This document shows, in pieces, positions 1 to 8,194 of a DNA stretch of 64,000 nucleotides (positions within the stretch are counted from its first letter, which is position 1; every line of letters begins with the position of its first letter). The stretch spans positions 1 to 64,000 of the forward strand of contig LXYP01000005.1 of NCBI GenBank assembly GCA_001650955.1, given 5' to 3'. The notes beneath the pieces were generated by a model that was not told where the DNA came from, did not search any database, and saw only the letters and a list, made by a program, of their open reading frames with translations. Both the position numbers and the translations under genes were made by a program. The DNA comes from Sphingomonadales bacterium EhC05 (lineage in GTDB: Bacteria > Pseudomonadota > Alphaproteobacteria > Sphingomonadales > Sphingomonadaceae).

Positions 1-182
1 AGATCATGCGGATCAGACCCTTCGCGCAGCGCCACCTGCAACCGGTCGCCATCGCGCGACAGCAAAAGCACGCCATGATCGCGGGCGTAACTGTAAGGCA
101 GGTCTACGAGCGGCCTAGAGGTCGATGGACTCGCTTCAGCTCCGTCAATATCATCATCTGCAGAATCTTGATCCGCTGTCAT
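1..182 (-). CDS. gspE: Type II secretion ATPase GspE, N-terminal fragment
   Basis: Only the first 60 codons lie in the window; the ATG is at 180-182 and the gene runs off the left edge with no stop. After an acidic leader of about 25 residues comes VDLPYSYARDHGVLLL followed by a basic strand (RLQVALREGSDP), the pattern at the start of the N-terminal domain of GspE-type secretion ATPases in sphingomonads. The Walker motifs would lie beyond the edge. It follows a TonB receptor and a lipoprotein gene on the same strand, an arrangement I associate with alphaproteobacterial type II secretion clusters. No strong ribosome site precedes the ATG, so the exact start is uncertain. The assignment rests on a short stretch. 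Confidence 0.68.
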   Translation of the reverse strand, partial: MTADQDSADDDIDGAEASPSTSRPLVDLPYSYARDHGVLLLSRDGDRLQVALREGSDPHD

Positions 183-363
183 ATCCGCGTGGATCCGAGC
201 ACTTGTGTCACACCATCTATTTGGGATCGAAATATTCTAACAGCATTTGAGGTCGAAACATCACGCATCACCAATTCCTCACAAATCTGGAACTAAGCTA
301 TAATTAGTACGGGAGCGTGAAGCTGAAACGACTCTTTGGTGACAGAATAATTACAGGCCGGAC

Positions 364-3117
364 TTAGAATTTCAGGGCAACGCTGAATGAAAAGCTGGTG
401 CCATAATCATAGCCATTGTTGATGATCACCGAGTCGTTCAGCGTTTGCGATTCGGTGTAGCTCTCTCCGAAAATATTCCGCGCCTCGAATTTGAATTCGA
501 GTTGCTGACCAAATATCACCGCCCCTTCGCGCATCACGAAATCGACCTGAAGGCCAGTTTTTTCGATCAAATCAGGCTGGTCCTGAGGGCCACGGGCAGT
601 CGCTCGTGGACTGTTATAGGTTAGCAATATCGTTTGCTGCGAGAGATCGTCGCCTTCCTGTTCCAACCCAAATTGCACGTTCGCGACATGTTTCGACTGG
701 CCGGTCAGGCGGTCGCCATCCGAAAATAAATTGCTGGCAGCGATGGGCTGGAAAGTGATCGGACTAATCGCCAGATCATCGGCACCAACTTTAATCTTCG
801 AATCGGTAAACGTGTAATTGGCTGCGAGCATCAAGCGGCGATCCTCCCAGAAGCTGCCTCCCAAATCATAGAGCGGAAAATATTTTACCGCTTCAAATTC
901 GACACCCACCAGCTGCGCGCTCGGCGCATTGGAAAAGCCCTGGAAAAAGGCGCCGCCGCCCTGAATGAAGGCCACCGATTCAATCGGATTTTTTATATCC
1001 TTGTAGAAACCGGCCATGGTGAGACGTTCACCGCGACCAATATAATATTCCAGCCGCGCTTCGACATTGGTCAACTCGCTATCGGTGAGCAAGGGATTGC
1101 CGATGAAGGTGCGGTCAGTTTCCAGATCGAGAAATTGCTGCGGCGCCAGTTCGCGAAACTGTGGACGGGCGATCGTCCGCGATGCGGCAAAGCGGAACTG
1201 CATGTCATCGGCAAAGTTCCAAGTCAGCGTCCCCGCGGGCAACCAGTAGCTGTTGCTCAAGGTCGTTGCCGGGGTCGGTGCGCCGCCAGCGAGACTTATT
1301 GGCGCCACAATTTGATCGGCATCCTCATAGCGGACGCCAAGATTAAGACGCAGACCATCCGCCAACTCGGCATCAGCCTGCACATAGCCGGCCTGAACTT
1401 CCAGTTCGGCGGTATAGCGCGGCACCGAATTCTGGGCGCCGACCTCGCGCAACTCAATATCAAATGCATCGATCACGGCTGCGCTGAGTAACGTATCGAT
1501 CCGGGCCAGATTGAGGCCGAAGGGAAGGCCATTGGCCGGTATGAAACGGAAATCCCGACGTTCGGCGGCACGTATATTTTTGTAATAATTATAGCCTCCC
1601 GAAACCGTAATCGGGATAGCCGTTCCCAACTCATATCCCAAATCGGCACCGGCGCCATATACATCGTCGACCAGATTACTGAACCGGATACGCGCGGATT
1701 GACCGGGAGAAGTCAGATCATTGACGAGGCGATTAAGCGGCTGACCGCCGGGTGTCTGAGGTTCGACAAGATAGCTATATGTCCGCTCATAGGGCGCTTC
1801 ACGCTGCGAGTTGGAATAACTGCCGCGAACGTCGACCGACAAGCGGTCAAATTCAAATTCACCGACCAGCTGGGAACTGAACAGCTGCCGCTCGAACCAG
1901 CTGGTTCGACCGGTGTTCAGAGCCTGGTTAGGGTCGACACTGATCGCGTCAATACCAGCACTGATCGAGGATTCCTTGACCGTGTCGCGGATATAGAGAT
2001 TGACGAAACGGAACTTATGTTCGCCCACTTCGGCGTTTATGCCGATCATGCCATTGGCAACAATCCGGTTCTGCGTGGTCAGATATTGAAAATTGCGATC
2101 GGGAAGCAAACCGTCTTGACCATCGATCTGCACGATGCCCTGCGTCTGCTGTTGCAGCCCGCCGCGTGTCCGCCAGCTGTTGCTCAGGCCAGCGGTTGCA
2201 AAAATACCAAAAAGGGTCTCGCCTATCTCAAAGGCATGACCGCCGGTGATCTCACCGCTGAAATTTGCCGGAATGTCAAAGTTGCGCTGGATCAGGGAGG
2301 TCTGAGCATTGACCAGGCTTTGCCCGAGTTGTTGCAAATCCTCGCTCGAAAAATTGACACCATCGGGCGCAATCAGGACATTCTTGTCAATCGCGCTCTG
2401 GAGCTCGGTCGGGATATCCCGCAGTCCGGAATCGAAGCCGAACCAGTCATAGCTGCTGCCATCATAAGTATAGCCGGTTTTGTTGGTCGTTTCCGTATTG
2501 GCGCTGATCGATGTGCTTATCTCGAGGAAGGATTCGTCGACATTGGATTTGGTGGTCAGGTTGATCACTCCGCCGCCAAACTCGCCCGGATAATTGGCCG
2601 AATAGCTTTTTTGGACCACGGTCGAAGCGATCACGCTGGTGGGGAAAAGGTCGAGCGGCACCACCCGGCGAAGCGGCTCTGGCGAGGGCAATGGATTGCC
2701 ATTGAGCAAGGCCAGCGAATAGCGCTCACCGAGGCCACGAACAAACACAAACCGCCCACCAACTACGCTCAATCCGGTCACCCGGCTAAGCGACCCAGCG
2801 ATATCGCCTTCGGCGGTCCGGGCGATCTCTTCCTGGCCCAGCACGGCGACTACTTCCGAGGTGGCGCGAATCGGATTGGGAATAAAACGTCCGCGGACTA
2901 TGATTTCATTGCCGCTGGCTCCAGGCGCCGAGATATCGACGTCCTGTGCGTCATCGATGGAATCGTCTCCAGCCGGAGCAACGGCCCCATCTTCAATATC
3001 TTCGCTGGCATCAGCCCGTGTTGGTTCGGAAGGCGCTGCGACCTGAGCCCAAGCGGCTGGCGAAACAAGCCCAGAGGTCAGAAGAATGGCGGCAATATAA
3101 GAGGCCCGCTTGGTCAT
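364..3117 (-). CDS. TonB-dependent receptor beside the type II secretion locus
   Basis: 917-residue outer-membrane receptor. A signal peptide (about residues 1-24, cleavage after AWA) is followed by an acidic stretch, a TonB-box-like segment (NEIIVRGRF), a plug domain (residues ~80-200, with GRFVFVRGLGERY and FGGGVINLTT) and a 22-strand-type barrel ending in the aromatic SFSVALKF. An AAGGA ribosome site lies upstream of the ATG. It is 75 bp downstream of a lipoprotein gene and 181 bp upstream of gspE, all on one strand. In the family such proteins import siderophores or organic ligands using ExbB/ExbD/TonB. The plug style (no CarboxypepD domain, GLGERYS motif) is the type found next to secretion clusters. 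The ligand cannot be read from the sequence; a phosphate-related compound is inferred from context only. Confidence 0.9.
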   Translation of the reverse strand: MTKRASYIAAILLTSGLVSPAAWAQVAAPSEPTRADASEDIEDGAVAPAGDDSIDDAQDVDISAPGASGNEIIVRGRFIPNPIRATSEVVAVLGQEEIARTAEGDIAGSLSRVTGLSVVGGRFVFVRGLGERYSLALLNGNPLPSPEPLRRVVPLDLFPTSVIASTVVQKSYSANYPGEFGGGVINLTTKSNVDESFLEISTSISANTETTNKTGYTYDGSSYDWFGFDSGLRDIPTELQSAIDKNVLIAPDGVNFSSEDLQQLGQSLVNAQTSLIQRNFDIPANFSGEITGGHAFEIGETLFGIFATAGLSNSWRTRGGLQQQTQGIVQIDGQDGLLPDRNFQYLTTQNRIVANGMIGINAEVGEHKFRFVNLYIRDTVKESSISAGIDAISVDPNQALNTGRTSWFERQLFSSQLVGEFEFDRLSVDVRGSYSNSQREAPYERTYSYLVEPQTPGGQPLNRLVNDLTSPGQSARIRFSNLVDDVYGAGADLGYELGTAIPITVSGGYNYYKNIRAAERRDFRFIPANGLPFGLNLARIDTLLSAAVIDAFDIELREVGAQNSVPRYTAELEVQAGYVQADAELADGLRLNLGVRYEDADQIVAPISLAGGAPTPATTLSNSYWLPAGTLTWNFADDMQFRFAASRTIARPQFRELAPQQFLDLETDRTFIGNPLLTDSELTNVEARLEYYIGRGERLTMAGFYKDIKNPIESVAFIQGGGAFFQGFSNAPSAQLVGVEFEAVKYFPLYDLGGSFWEDRRLMLAANYTFTDSKIKVGADDLAISPITFQPIAASNLFSDGDRLTGQSKHVANVQFGLEQEGDDLSQQTILLTYNSPRATARGPQDQPDLIEKTGLQVDFVMREGAVIFGQQLEFKFEARNIFGESYTESQTLNDSVIINNGYDYGTSFSFSVALKF

Positions 3118-3192
3118 AGGAACCCGTCCTTGATTAAATTGGCAAAAAGGGGATGGCGGCTTTTGACGCCATCCCGATATTCAAGCATGAAA

Positions 3193-4731
3193 TTAGCCGA
3201 TCACCGGAGCAGCGGTACAATCAGGATCGGCGGCATATAGACCGCAGGTCCAACCCATGAAGCGCATGTCATTGGCATCCCGAACAGCGCCGATATAATT
3301 GACATCTTCAAAGAAAGGATCGGCTCCGCTCGCCGCGAATGGAGTCACAGCCGTTTCATTGGCACCGTTGATAAACGCCAGCGGCCAGGCAGCCGTTGCC
3401 AATGTCGATGTCCCATTTTCAGTGTTATTTGTACCGGCATTGAACAATGTCTGGATCGCGGCCACCGTGATATTCCCGTCATCCTCAAATGCGGAACCAC
3501 AGCTCAAGAATGTCGACTGGAAGATCGGCGGACCATTTTCATCGGCAGCGGCGCCTGCAGCCTGAACCGTTGCGCTGCCATCAATGTTGATGCACTGATC
3601 CGGGCCATTGAAAACCGCATTGTAAAATTCATAATCTCCGCCACCGCGCAGATGGGCCACTTCGTCACCACCATTGGATATAAAGGTGATATTGGCCAAT
3701 TTGTGACGTTGGCGCGGTTCGGCATCTTCATCGCCGTTCGAGTCCGCTTCCATGACCTTGTCGCCACCGTTGGGGCGCTGCACGGCAAGCACGAACTGAT
3801 TGGCGCCTTGGAAACCGGAGTCGGAGTCGACCGAATCATCATCAATGCCGGTCATGACCAGATTCTTGCCATTCACCCGGCCACCAAACCATTCGACACC
3901 ATCGTCGGAACTGTTGTGGACCTGAATATTCTGGAAGAAAGTGCCGCTCCCCACTCCTGCCATCGTGATGCCATTGAGCTCGTTGCCCGGCGAAACTTCG
4001 AAACCCGGATAGCGGACCTGGACATAAGATAGTCGGCCGCTGGAATCGGCGGGAAGCGTGCCGCCGTAAACCGCATTGGATGGCCCTTCGACAATGGCTT
4101 CACAATCGGCCCGGGTTCCACCGGGATTGGATGCAGCTCCCGTTGCACAGTCTGAAATCGGCGCGCGGCCCAAAAGCACGATTCCACCCCATTGGCCAAT
4201 GCTGTCAGCGCCCGCGTCGCCCAAGATATTCTGGCGCGAGGTGAAGATGATTGGCGAAGATGCCGTGCCCTCGGCGAAAAGCTGTGACCCGCGATTGACG
4301 AGAAGGAAATCACCGCCGGACGATCCAAAAATCGTCACACCGGGCTCAATCGTCAGAATGCCCGTCGCGCCACCGTCGATCCCGACTTCAACCGCACCGG
4401 ACAGTGAATATATCGTATTTGCCGTATCTGGCCGTTTTGGCAGCGTCAAATTGCCCTGAATGACTCCGGAAACCTGACAGTTACGAGCCATTTCACCGCC
4501 GCCCGTCGTAATCGTTCCGACATTGGCTGTCCCTGTCGGACAATCTGTCGCCGGCGTGCCGGAAGGCGGGGAAGGCGGCGTCGCTGGAGGCGTCGGGGTC
4601 GGGGTCGAGTTGTTATTGATCGTGACATTGCCGCCCGCACCAGGGGATGCGACATCGTCGGCGCCACATGCGGTCACCGCCAAGGCAGCGACGCCGGCAA
4701 AAAGAACAGAACGAAATTGCTTATTCAACAT
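3193..4731 (-). CDS. Surface lipoprotein with proline-rich linker, ElpS-like by context
   Basis: 512 residues. The N-terminus is a lipoprotein signal with lipobox VTAC (Cys22), then a Gly/Asn-rich and Pro/Thr-rich linker (about residues 30-62), then a body rich in short Gly/Asn/Asp turns and beta-strands (LTIEPGVTIFGSSGGDFLLV, WGGIVLLGRAPI, DDGVEWFGGRVNGKNLVM), consistent with a right-handed beta-helix. Several Cys pairs (e.g. DC..NC near the start, C..C near the end) suggest disulfides. It is the first gene of a pair with the TonB receptor. In Caulobacter the phosphate-starvation lipoprotein ElpS is encoded beside a type II secretion system; position and architecture here match that setting, but homology to ElpS is inferred, not demonstrated. 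Confidence 0.82.
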   Translation of the reverse strand: MLNKQFRSVLFAGVAALAVTACGADDVASPGAGGNVTINNNSTPTPTPPATPPSPPSGTPATDCPTGTANVGTITTGGGEMARNCQVSGVIQGNLTLPKRPDTANTIYSLSGAVEVGIDGGATGILTIEPGVTIFGSSGGDFLLVNRGSQLFAEGTASSPIIFTSRQNILGDAGADSIGQWGGIVLLGRAPISDCATGAASNPGGTRADCEAIVEGPSNAVYGGTLPADSSGRLSYVQVRYPGFEVSPGNELNGITMAGVGSGTFFQNIQVHNSSDDGVEWFGGRVNGKNLVMTGIDDDSVDSDSGFQGANQFVLAVQRPNGGDKVMEADSNGDEDAEPRQRHKLANITFISNGGDEVAHLRGGGDYEFYNAVFNGPDQCINIDGSATVQAAGAAADENGPPIFQSTFLSCGSAFEDDGNITVAAIQTLFNAGTNNTENGTSTLATAAWPLAFINGANETAVTPFAASGADPFFEDVNYIGAVRDANDMRFMGWTCGLYAADPDCTAAPVIG

Positions 4732-4966
4732 GGGATTGGTCTCCGCAAAACTGATTTGATAATTTCAGATCAAACGATGCGGATTCGAATCACATATTCC
4801 CCATCGCCCTTGAGCAGGGGCTCTAGGGATCGGAAATGACCCAACGATGCTGTTTGCGTGACTCTTCAGAGACACAAATATTTCAGTTTTTTGTCACCCT
4901 CCGGTGGAATAGCGGTTTGGCGGGACTTTGCCCTGTGAACCACCTCATTGATGAAATGATCACAGC

Positions 4967-4993
4967 AAAAAAAACGGCCGCCGGAGCAGCCGT
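4967..4993 (-). terminator. Rho-independent terminator after the TPR gene
   Basis: Read on the minus strand, ACGGCTGC-TCCG-GCGGCCGT folds into an 8-bp stem (one G-U pair) closed by a C(UCCG)G tetraloop and is followed by eight T residues. It sits 29 bp past the stop of the TPR gene, so it should end that transcript and separate it from the lipoprotein/receptor pair. Confidence 0.85.
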
Positions 4994-5021
4994 CATCCCT
5001 ATCGCGTTCAAATCACGATGC

Positions 5022-5405
5022 CTATCGTGATGCGATCCGGTCATTGAGATTGTCAAACGCCATTCTTGCCGCGTCTCTGGAATTCATCACTTCGCCATTG
5101 GCAAGCAACAGATCAAAACTGCGTTTGCTCTGCATCGCGGCAATGAACATGCGTGCGGCATCACCTGTCCGCCCGACCCGGGCATAGGCCTGACCCAGAT
5201 TGATCAGTCGCGCCGGGTCATCGGCATCGACATCTCTGGCCGCCTCGAGTTGCGCCAAGGCCATGTCATTCTGACCGGCCATCAGCGCATCATAGCCCAA
5301 AGATCCTTTGGAATAGCCAATTTCTCCCACCGGAGTCTCCGCGAGAACAGGGATAGGTGCCAATGATAGAATCACTGCCAATCCCAGTATTTTGGATGTT
5401 TTCAT
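5022..5405 (-). CDS. Small exported TPR protein
   Basis: 127 residues with a clear signal peptide (MKTSKILGLAVILSLAPIPV, cleavage near VLA|ET). The mature part holds about two TPR units: SLGYDALMAGQNDMALAQLE and DPARLINLGQAYARVGRTGD, followed by a helical tail. It probably acts as a periplasmic scaffold. GAGGAGAGAAGG lies just before the ATG. A PhoB-box-like site lies 30 bp upstream on the same strand and a strong terminator follows, so this is a monocistronic unit that may respond to phosphate. Its neighbours are the lipoprotein, TonB receptor and gspE genes, suggesting an accessory role in that surface/secretion system (inference). Confidence 0.85.
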   Translation of the reverse strand: MKTSKILGLAVILSLAPIPVLAETPVGEIGYSKGSLGYDALMAGQNDMALAQLEAARDVDADDPARLINLGQAYARVGRTGDAARMFIAAMQSKRSFDLLLANGEVMNSRDAARMAFDNLNDRIASR

Positions 5406-5434
5406 AGCCTTCTCTCCTCGTTCGATGACCTTCT

Positions 5435-5452
5435 GTTACACTTTTATGACAT
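5435..5452 (-). promoter_or_regulatory. PhoB-box-like site facing the TPR gene
   Basis: On the minus strand the site reads ATGTCAT-AAAA-GTGTAAC, two 7-bp direct repeats separated by four A/T bases, as in the enterobacterial Pho box (CTGTCAT-N4-CTGTCAT type). It ends 30 bp before the TPR start codon. A good -10 is not obvious, so the promoter itself is not assigned. Confidence 0.55.
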
Positions 5453-5466
5453 AAATCGCAACAAAA

Positions 5467-5484
5467 GTGTCATATTACTGTCAC
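5467..5484 (+). promoter_or_regulatory. PhoB-box-like site, plus strand
   Basis: GTGTCAT-ATTA-CTGTCAC: 7-bp repeats with a 4-bp A/T spacer, close to the Pho-box consensus. It points rightwards, away from the first box, with 14 bp between them. The nearest plus-strand gene (DCC oxidoreductase) starts about 160-185 bp downstream, so control of that operon is possible but not shown. Confidence 0.55.
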
Positions 5485-5645
5485 ATTGCCAAATCCTGCA
5501 GTGAGAAAAGGCTGAGTTGTTCAAGAAATCTCGAACATAGGTCTTTCAGCCGTATCGCTTTCTCGGTAAAATGGGCGAATAGAAGGATTCATGATATCGT
5601 TCTCCATTTCAGTCTCGGCGCCGACCTCCAGCAGGGTCCAGCGAT

Positions 5646-6029
5646 ATGCTCCACCGCCAGTGCACCATCATGCATGACGTCACCGTCTGGTATGATGGAG
5701 GCTGCCCCTTGTGCACGCGCGAAATTGCGTTGATGGCCCGGCTGGACACGCAAGATGCGATCGCCTTTGTCGACCTGATGACAGCCGGTGCATCCTGTCC
5801 GCTCGACCGACAGATCATGCTCGACAGATTGCACGCACGGGAAAATGGCCAATTATTGTCCGGTGCGGCCGCATTTGCGGCGATGTGGCGGGCCATTCCA
5901 CTCTTGCGCCCGCTCGGAATCGCGGCCCGCCAACCCTGGATATTGAAGCGACTTGAACAGGCCTATCTCCTCTTCCTGAGGCTGCGCCCTCGCCTGCAAA
6001 AATTCGCTGGCGCAAAGGCGAAGACATGA
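5646..6029 (+). CDS. DCC-family thiol-disulfide oxidoreductase (DUF393)
   Basis: 127 residues. The family signature YDGGCPLCTREI (Asp-x-x-Cys-x-x-Cys) follows a first beta-strand (VTVWYDGG), with a thioredoxin-like continuation and a hydrophobic/basic C-terminal helix. Proteins of this family are thought to be redox-active; substrates are unknown. The first ATG is at 5646, but a second at 5670 (MHDVTVWYDGG) matches the usual family start better and neither has a strong ribosome site. The stop codon overlaps the start of the DUF427 gene (ATGA), so the two are translationally coupled, and the ABC1 kinase follows 4 bp later. Confidence 0.85.
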   Translation: MLHRQCTIMHDVTVWYDGGCPLCTREIALMARLDTQDAIAFVDLMTAGASCPLDRQIMLDRLHARENGQLLSGAAAFAAMWRAIPLLRPLGIAARQPWILKRLEQAYLLFLRLRPRLQKFAGAKAKT

Positions 6030-6520
6030 AGCCGCGACCGGAACCGCCGCGACCCGATCAAGAAAGCGTTTGGGACTTTCCCCGGCCCGCAGTTGCGCAG
6101 CCCAGCGCATCCCGGATCACGATTGAACATGACGGATTGATCGTCGCCGTCACCCGCGCAAGCATCCGCACACTCGAAACCAGTCATCCCCCGACCTATT
6201 ATATCCACCCTGCCGATATCAATCCGGATATTCTGCACCGCGCGGACGGCAGTTCCTTTTGCGAATGGAAGGGCGCGGCGGCTTATTGGGATGTCAGGAT
6301 CAACGATATTATATTGCCGAAAGTTGGCTGGAGCTACCCTAGCCCCACCGCTGATTTTGCCATTTTGCGGAACCATATTGCCTTTTATGCCGCGCCATTT
6401 GATCGATGCCTGGTGGATGGCGAGACCGTGATCCCGCAGCCCGGGGAATTTTACGGTGGCTGGATTACCAGCAAGCTGGCGGGGCCCTTCAAGGGCGGAC
6501 CGGGCAGCCGGGGATGGTGA
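6026..6520 (+). CDS. DUF427 domain protein
   Basis: 164 residues. The centre contains the DUF427 pattern: ITIEHDGLIVAVTRASIRTLE, the P-x-x-YYIHPADIN segment, FCEWKGAAAYWDV and the C-terminal FYAAPFDRCLVDGETVIPQPG followed by FYGGWIT. The fold is a small beta-tent; no enzymatic activity is established. The start overlaps the DCC gene by 4 bp and the stop is 4 bp before the kinase ATG, so the three form one operon. The pairing with a DCC protein suggests a shared redox or modification role, but that is inference. Confidence 0.88.
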   Translation: MKPRPEPPRPDQESVWDFPRPAVAQPSASRITIEHDGLIVAVTRASIRTLETSHPPTYYIHPADINPDILHRADGSSFCEWKGAAAYWDVRINDIILPKVGWSYPSPTADFAILRNHIAFYAAPFDRCLVDGETVIPQPGEFYGGWITSKLAGPFKGGPGSRGW

Positions 6521-6524
6521 CCGC

Positions 6525-7856
6525 ATGACTGATCGAAACGACAAATCCAGAGATCGTGCGGTCCCGCGCGGACGATTGTCCCGCTTTGGACAATTTGGAC
6601 GGCTGGCCAGCGGTGTTGCCGGTGGCATGATCGCCGAAGGCGCGCGCCGGCTGGCGGATGGCGAACGTCCGGCAATGCGCGAGATGATGCTGACACCGGC
6701 CAACGTCACCCGAGTTGCGGAACGCCTCTCGCATCTGCGCGGTGCAGCGATGAAGCTCGGCCAGATGATCTCCATGGATGCTGGCGACATGCTGCCCCCC
6801 GAGTTGAGCGAGATCATGGGGCGGCTGCGCGAAAATGCCCATCGCATGCCGCCGCAACAGTTGCAGAAACTCTTGGCGGCAGAATGGGGCAAGGACTGGC
6901 GCAAGCGTTTTGTCCGCTTTGGTGCGACGCCGATCGCGGCAGCGTCAATCGGCCAGGTGCACCGCGCGACAACTCATGATGGCCGCGATCTCGCGATCAA
7001 GGTCCAATATCCCGGCGTGCGCGAGAGCATCGATTCAGATGTCGACAATGTCGCTACACTGCTCCGGATATCCAATCTTCTGCCAAGTGAGCTGGATATT
7101 GGTCCCCTGTTGATCGAGGCAAAGACGCAATTGCATCAGGAAGCGGACTATCAACGCGAAGGAAAATATCTCAGTCGATTCGGTGAGCTGCTGTCAAATG
7201 ATCCCGATTATGTCATTCCGGTGCTCGACGATGAATTTACAACCCCCCGGGTGCTCGCAATGAGCTTTGTCGAGGGCAAGGCGATAGAGACGCTCGCCGA
7301 TGCACCTCAGGACATTCGCGATAGCGCAATGACCCAGCTTTTCAGTTTGGTGCTGCGCGAGATATTTGAATTTGGAATGATTCAGTCGGATCCCAATTTC
7401 GCAAATTATCGCTACCAGCCGGAGACCGGCCGACTGGTGTTGCTCGATTTTGGCGCAACGCGTCACGTCGCCGCCGATATTTCCGCCGGCTACCGGCACC
7501 TGATCGGCGCGGCTCTCGGCGGGGATCGCGACCTGGTCCGTACGCAAGCCTTGAAAACCGGTTTTGTCAGCGAGGTTGCCGTCGCCCGGCATCGCGATCG
7601 CATCGACAATATGATCGATATCATCATCGGCGAGCTCTCGCGTCCCGGTCGGTTTGATTTCGGTGATCGCAGCTTTGTCGCAGGCTTGACCCAGCAAGGC
7701 ATGGATGTCGCAGCAGACAAAGCTGCCTGGCATATCCCGCCCACCGATCTGCTGTTCGTGCAACGCAAGATTAGTGGAACAGCGCTGCTTGCCGCGCGCC
7801 TGAAGGTCCGGATTGACGTGCGGGCGATGGTGGAAGAATTTCTCCATATCGCATAG
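6525..7856 (+). CDS. ABC1/UbiB-family atypical kinase
   Basis: 443 residues from the ATG at 6525. The ABC1 core is present: KLGQ motif in RGAAMKLGQMISMDAGDMLP, an Ala-rich nucleotide loop AAASIGQVHRA, the lysine strand LAIKVQYPGV, and LVLLDFGATRHV as the DFG-equivalent. Family members (UbiB, COQ8, AarF) bind ATP and support isoprenoid-quinone or lipid metabolism. Here there is no C-terminal pair of membrane helices as in UbiB, and no ubi gene lies nearby, so it is a UbiB-like paralogue rather than certain UbiB. The N-terminal 30 residues are basic. It is the last gene of the DCC/DUF427/kinase operon. Confidence 0.88.
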   Translation: MTDRNDKSRDRAVPRGRLSRFGQFGRLASGVAGGMIAEGARRLADGERPAMREMMLTPANVTRVAERLSHLRGAAMKLGQMISMDAGDMLPPELSEIMGRLRENAHRMPPQQLQKLLAAEWGKDWRKRFVRFGATPIAAASIGQVHRATTHDGRDLAIKVQYPGVRESIDSDVDNVATLLRISNLLPSELDIGPLLIEAKTQLHQEADYQREGKYLSRFGELLSNDPDYVIPVLDDEFTTPRVLAMSFVEGKAIETLADAPQDIRDSAMTQLFSLVLREIFEFGMIQSDPNFANYRYQPETGRLVLLDFGATRHVAADISAGYRHLIGAALGGDRDLVRTQALKTGFVSEVAVARHRDRIDNMIDIIIGELSRPGRFDFGDRSFVAGLTQQGMDVAADKAAWHIPPTDLLFVQRKISGTALLAARLKVRIDVRAMVEEFLHIA

Positions 7857-8003
7857 CTGTGCGGGCATTGCGGCGGGCGGCACATTGATAATATCGGCGT
7901 CACAGGCCAATATCCGGGTCAATTGCCCGATCCGATTGGCTGGTGAAATGCCTGCAATCACAGTCCAATTGGCATTTCTAGCAAAATTAGTGCGAACACA
8001 TGC

Positions 8004-8033
8004 TTGACATTGATCAAGAATCTGAGCAATTCG
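8004..8033 (+). promoter_or_regulatory. Candidate tRNA-Cys promoter
   Basis: A perfect -35 TTGACA (8004-8009) lies 36 bp before the mature tRNA. The expected -10 position about 17-18 bp downstream (CAATTC) is poor, so only the -35 is convincing. Confidence 0.4.
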
Positions 8034-8045
8034 CGCCCTCTCTTC

Positions 8046-8119
8046 GGCCCGATGGCGGAGTGGTGACGCAGCGGATTGCAAATCCGCGCACCCCGGTTCG
8101 ATTCCGGGTCGGGCCTCCA
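8046..8119 (+). tRNA. tRNA-Cys (GCA)
   Basis: 74 nt with encoded CCA. The acceptor stem GGCCCGA pairs with TCGGGCC, the anticodon stem-loop is GCGGA-TTGCAAA-TCCGC with anticodon GCA at 8078-8080, and the T-arm is CCCGG-TTCGATT-CCGGG. The discriminator base is U, as in bacterial tRNA-Cys. Its last 18 bases plus one recur at 10152-10170, marking the tRNA as a probable integration target. Confidence 0.95.
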
Positions 8120-8120
8120 G
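8102..8120 (+). repeat. Island boundary repeat inside tRNA-Cys (att-like, left)
   Basis: TTCCGGGTCGGGCCTCCAG, the 3' end of tRNA-Cys plus one base. It is repeated in the same orientation at 10152-10170 with one mismatch. Such a duplicated tRNA 3' end is the usual scar of site-specific integration by a tyrosine recombinase; no integrase gene remains here. Confidence 0.6.
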
Positions 8121-8194
8121 ACACTGATTCAAGACATCCGGAAAATCAAATCAATTTGGCCTAGCCAATTCTCCGAAATCTCACCCCGCGCGAT

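Noticed and set aside
6-296. 96-codon plus-strand frame at the left edge
   Set aside because: Antisense to the gspE start; no coding signature.
1699-3240. 513-codon open frame on the plus strand
   Set aside because: Antisense to the TonB receptor; its translation shows no family features while the opposite strand has signal peptide, plug and barrel.
5963-6904. 313-codon open frame on the minus strand
   Set aside because: Lies opposite the DUF427 and ABC1 genes, which have clear motifs; composition is Arg/Pro/Ser-rich as in shadow frames.
7194-8132. 312-codon minus-strand frame across the tRNA
   Set aside because: Contains the typical back-translation of a tRNA (GIEPGCADLQSAASPLRHRA) and is antisense to the ABC1 gene.
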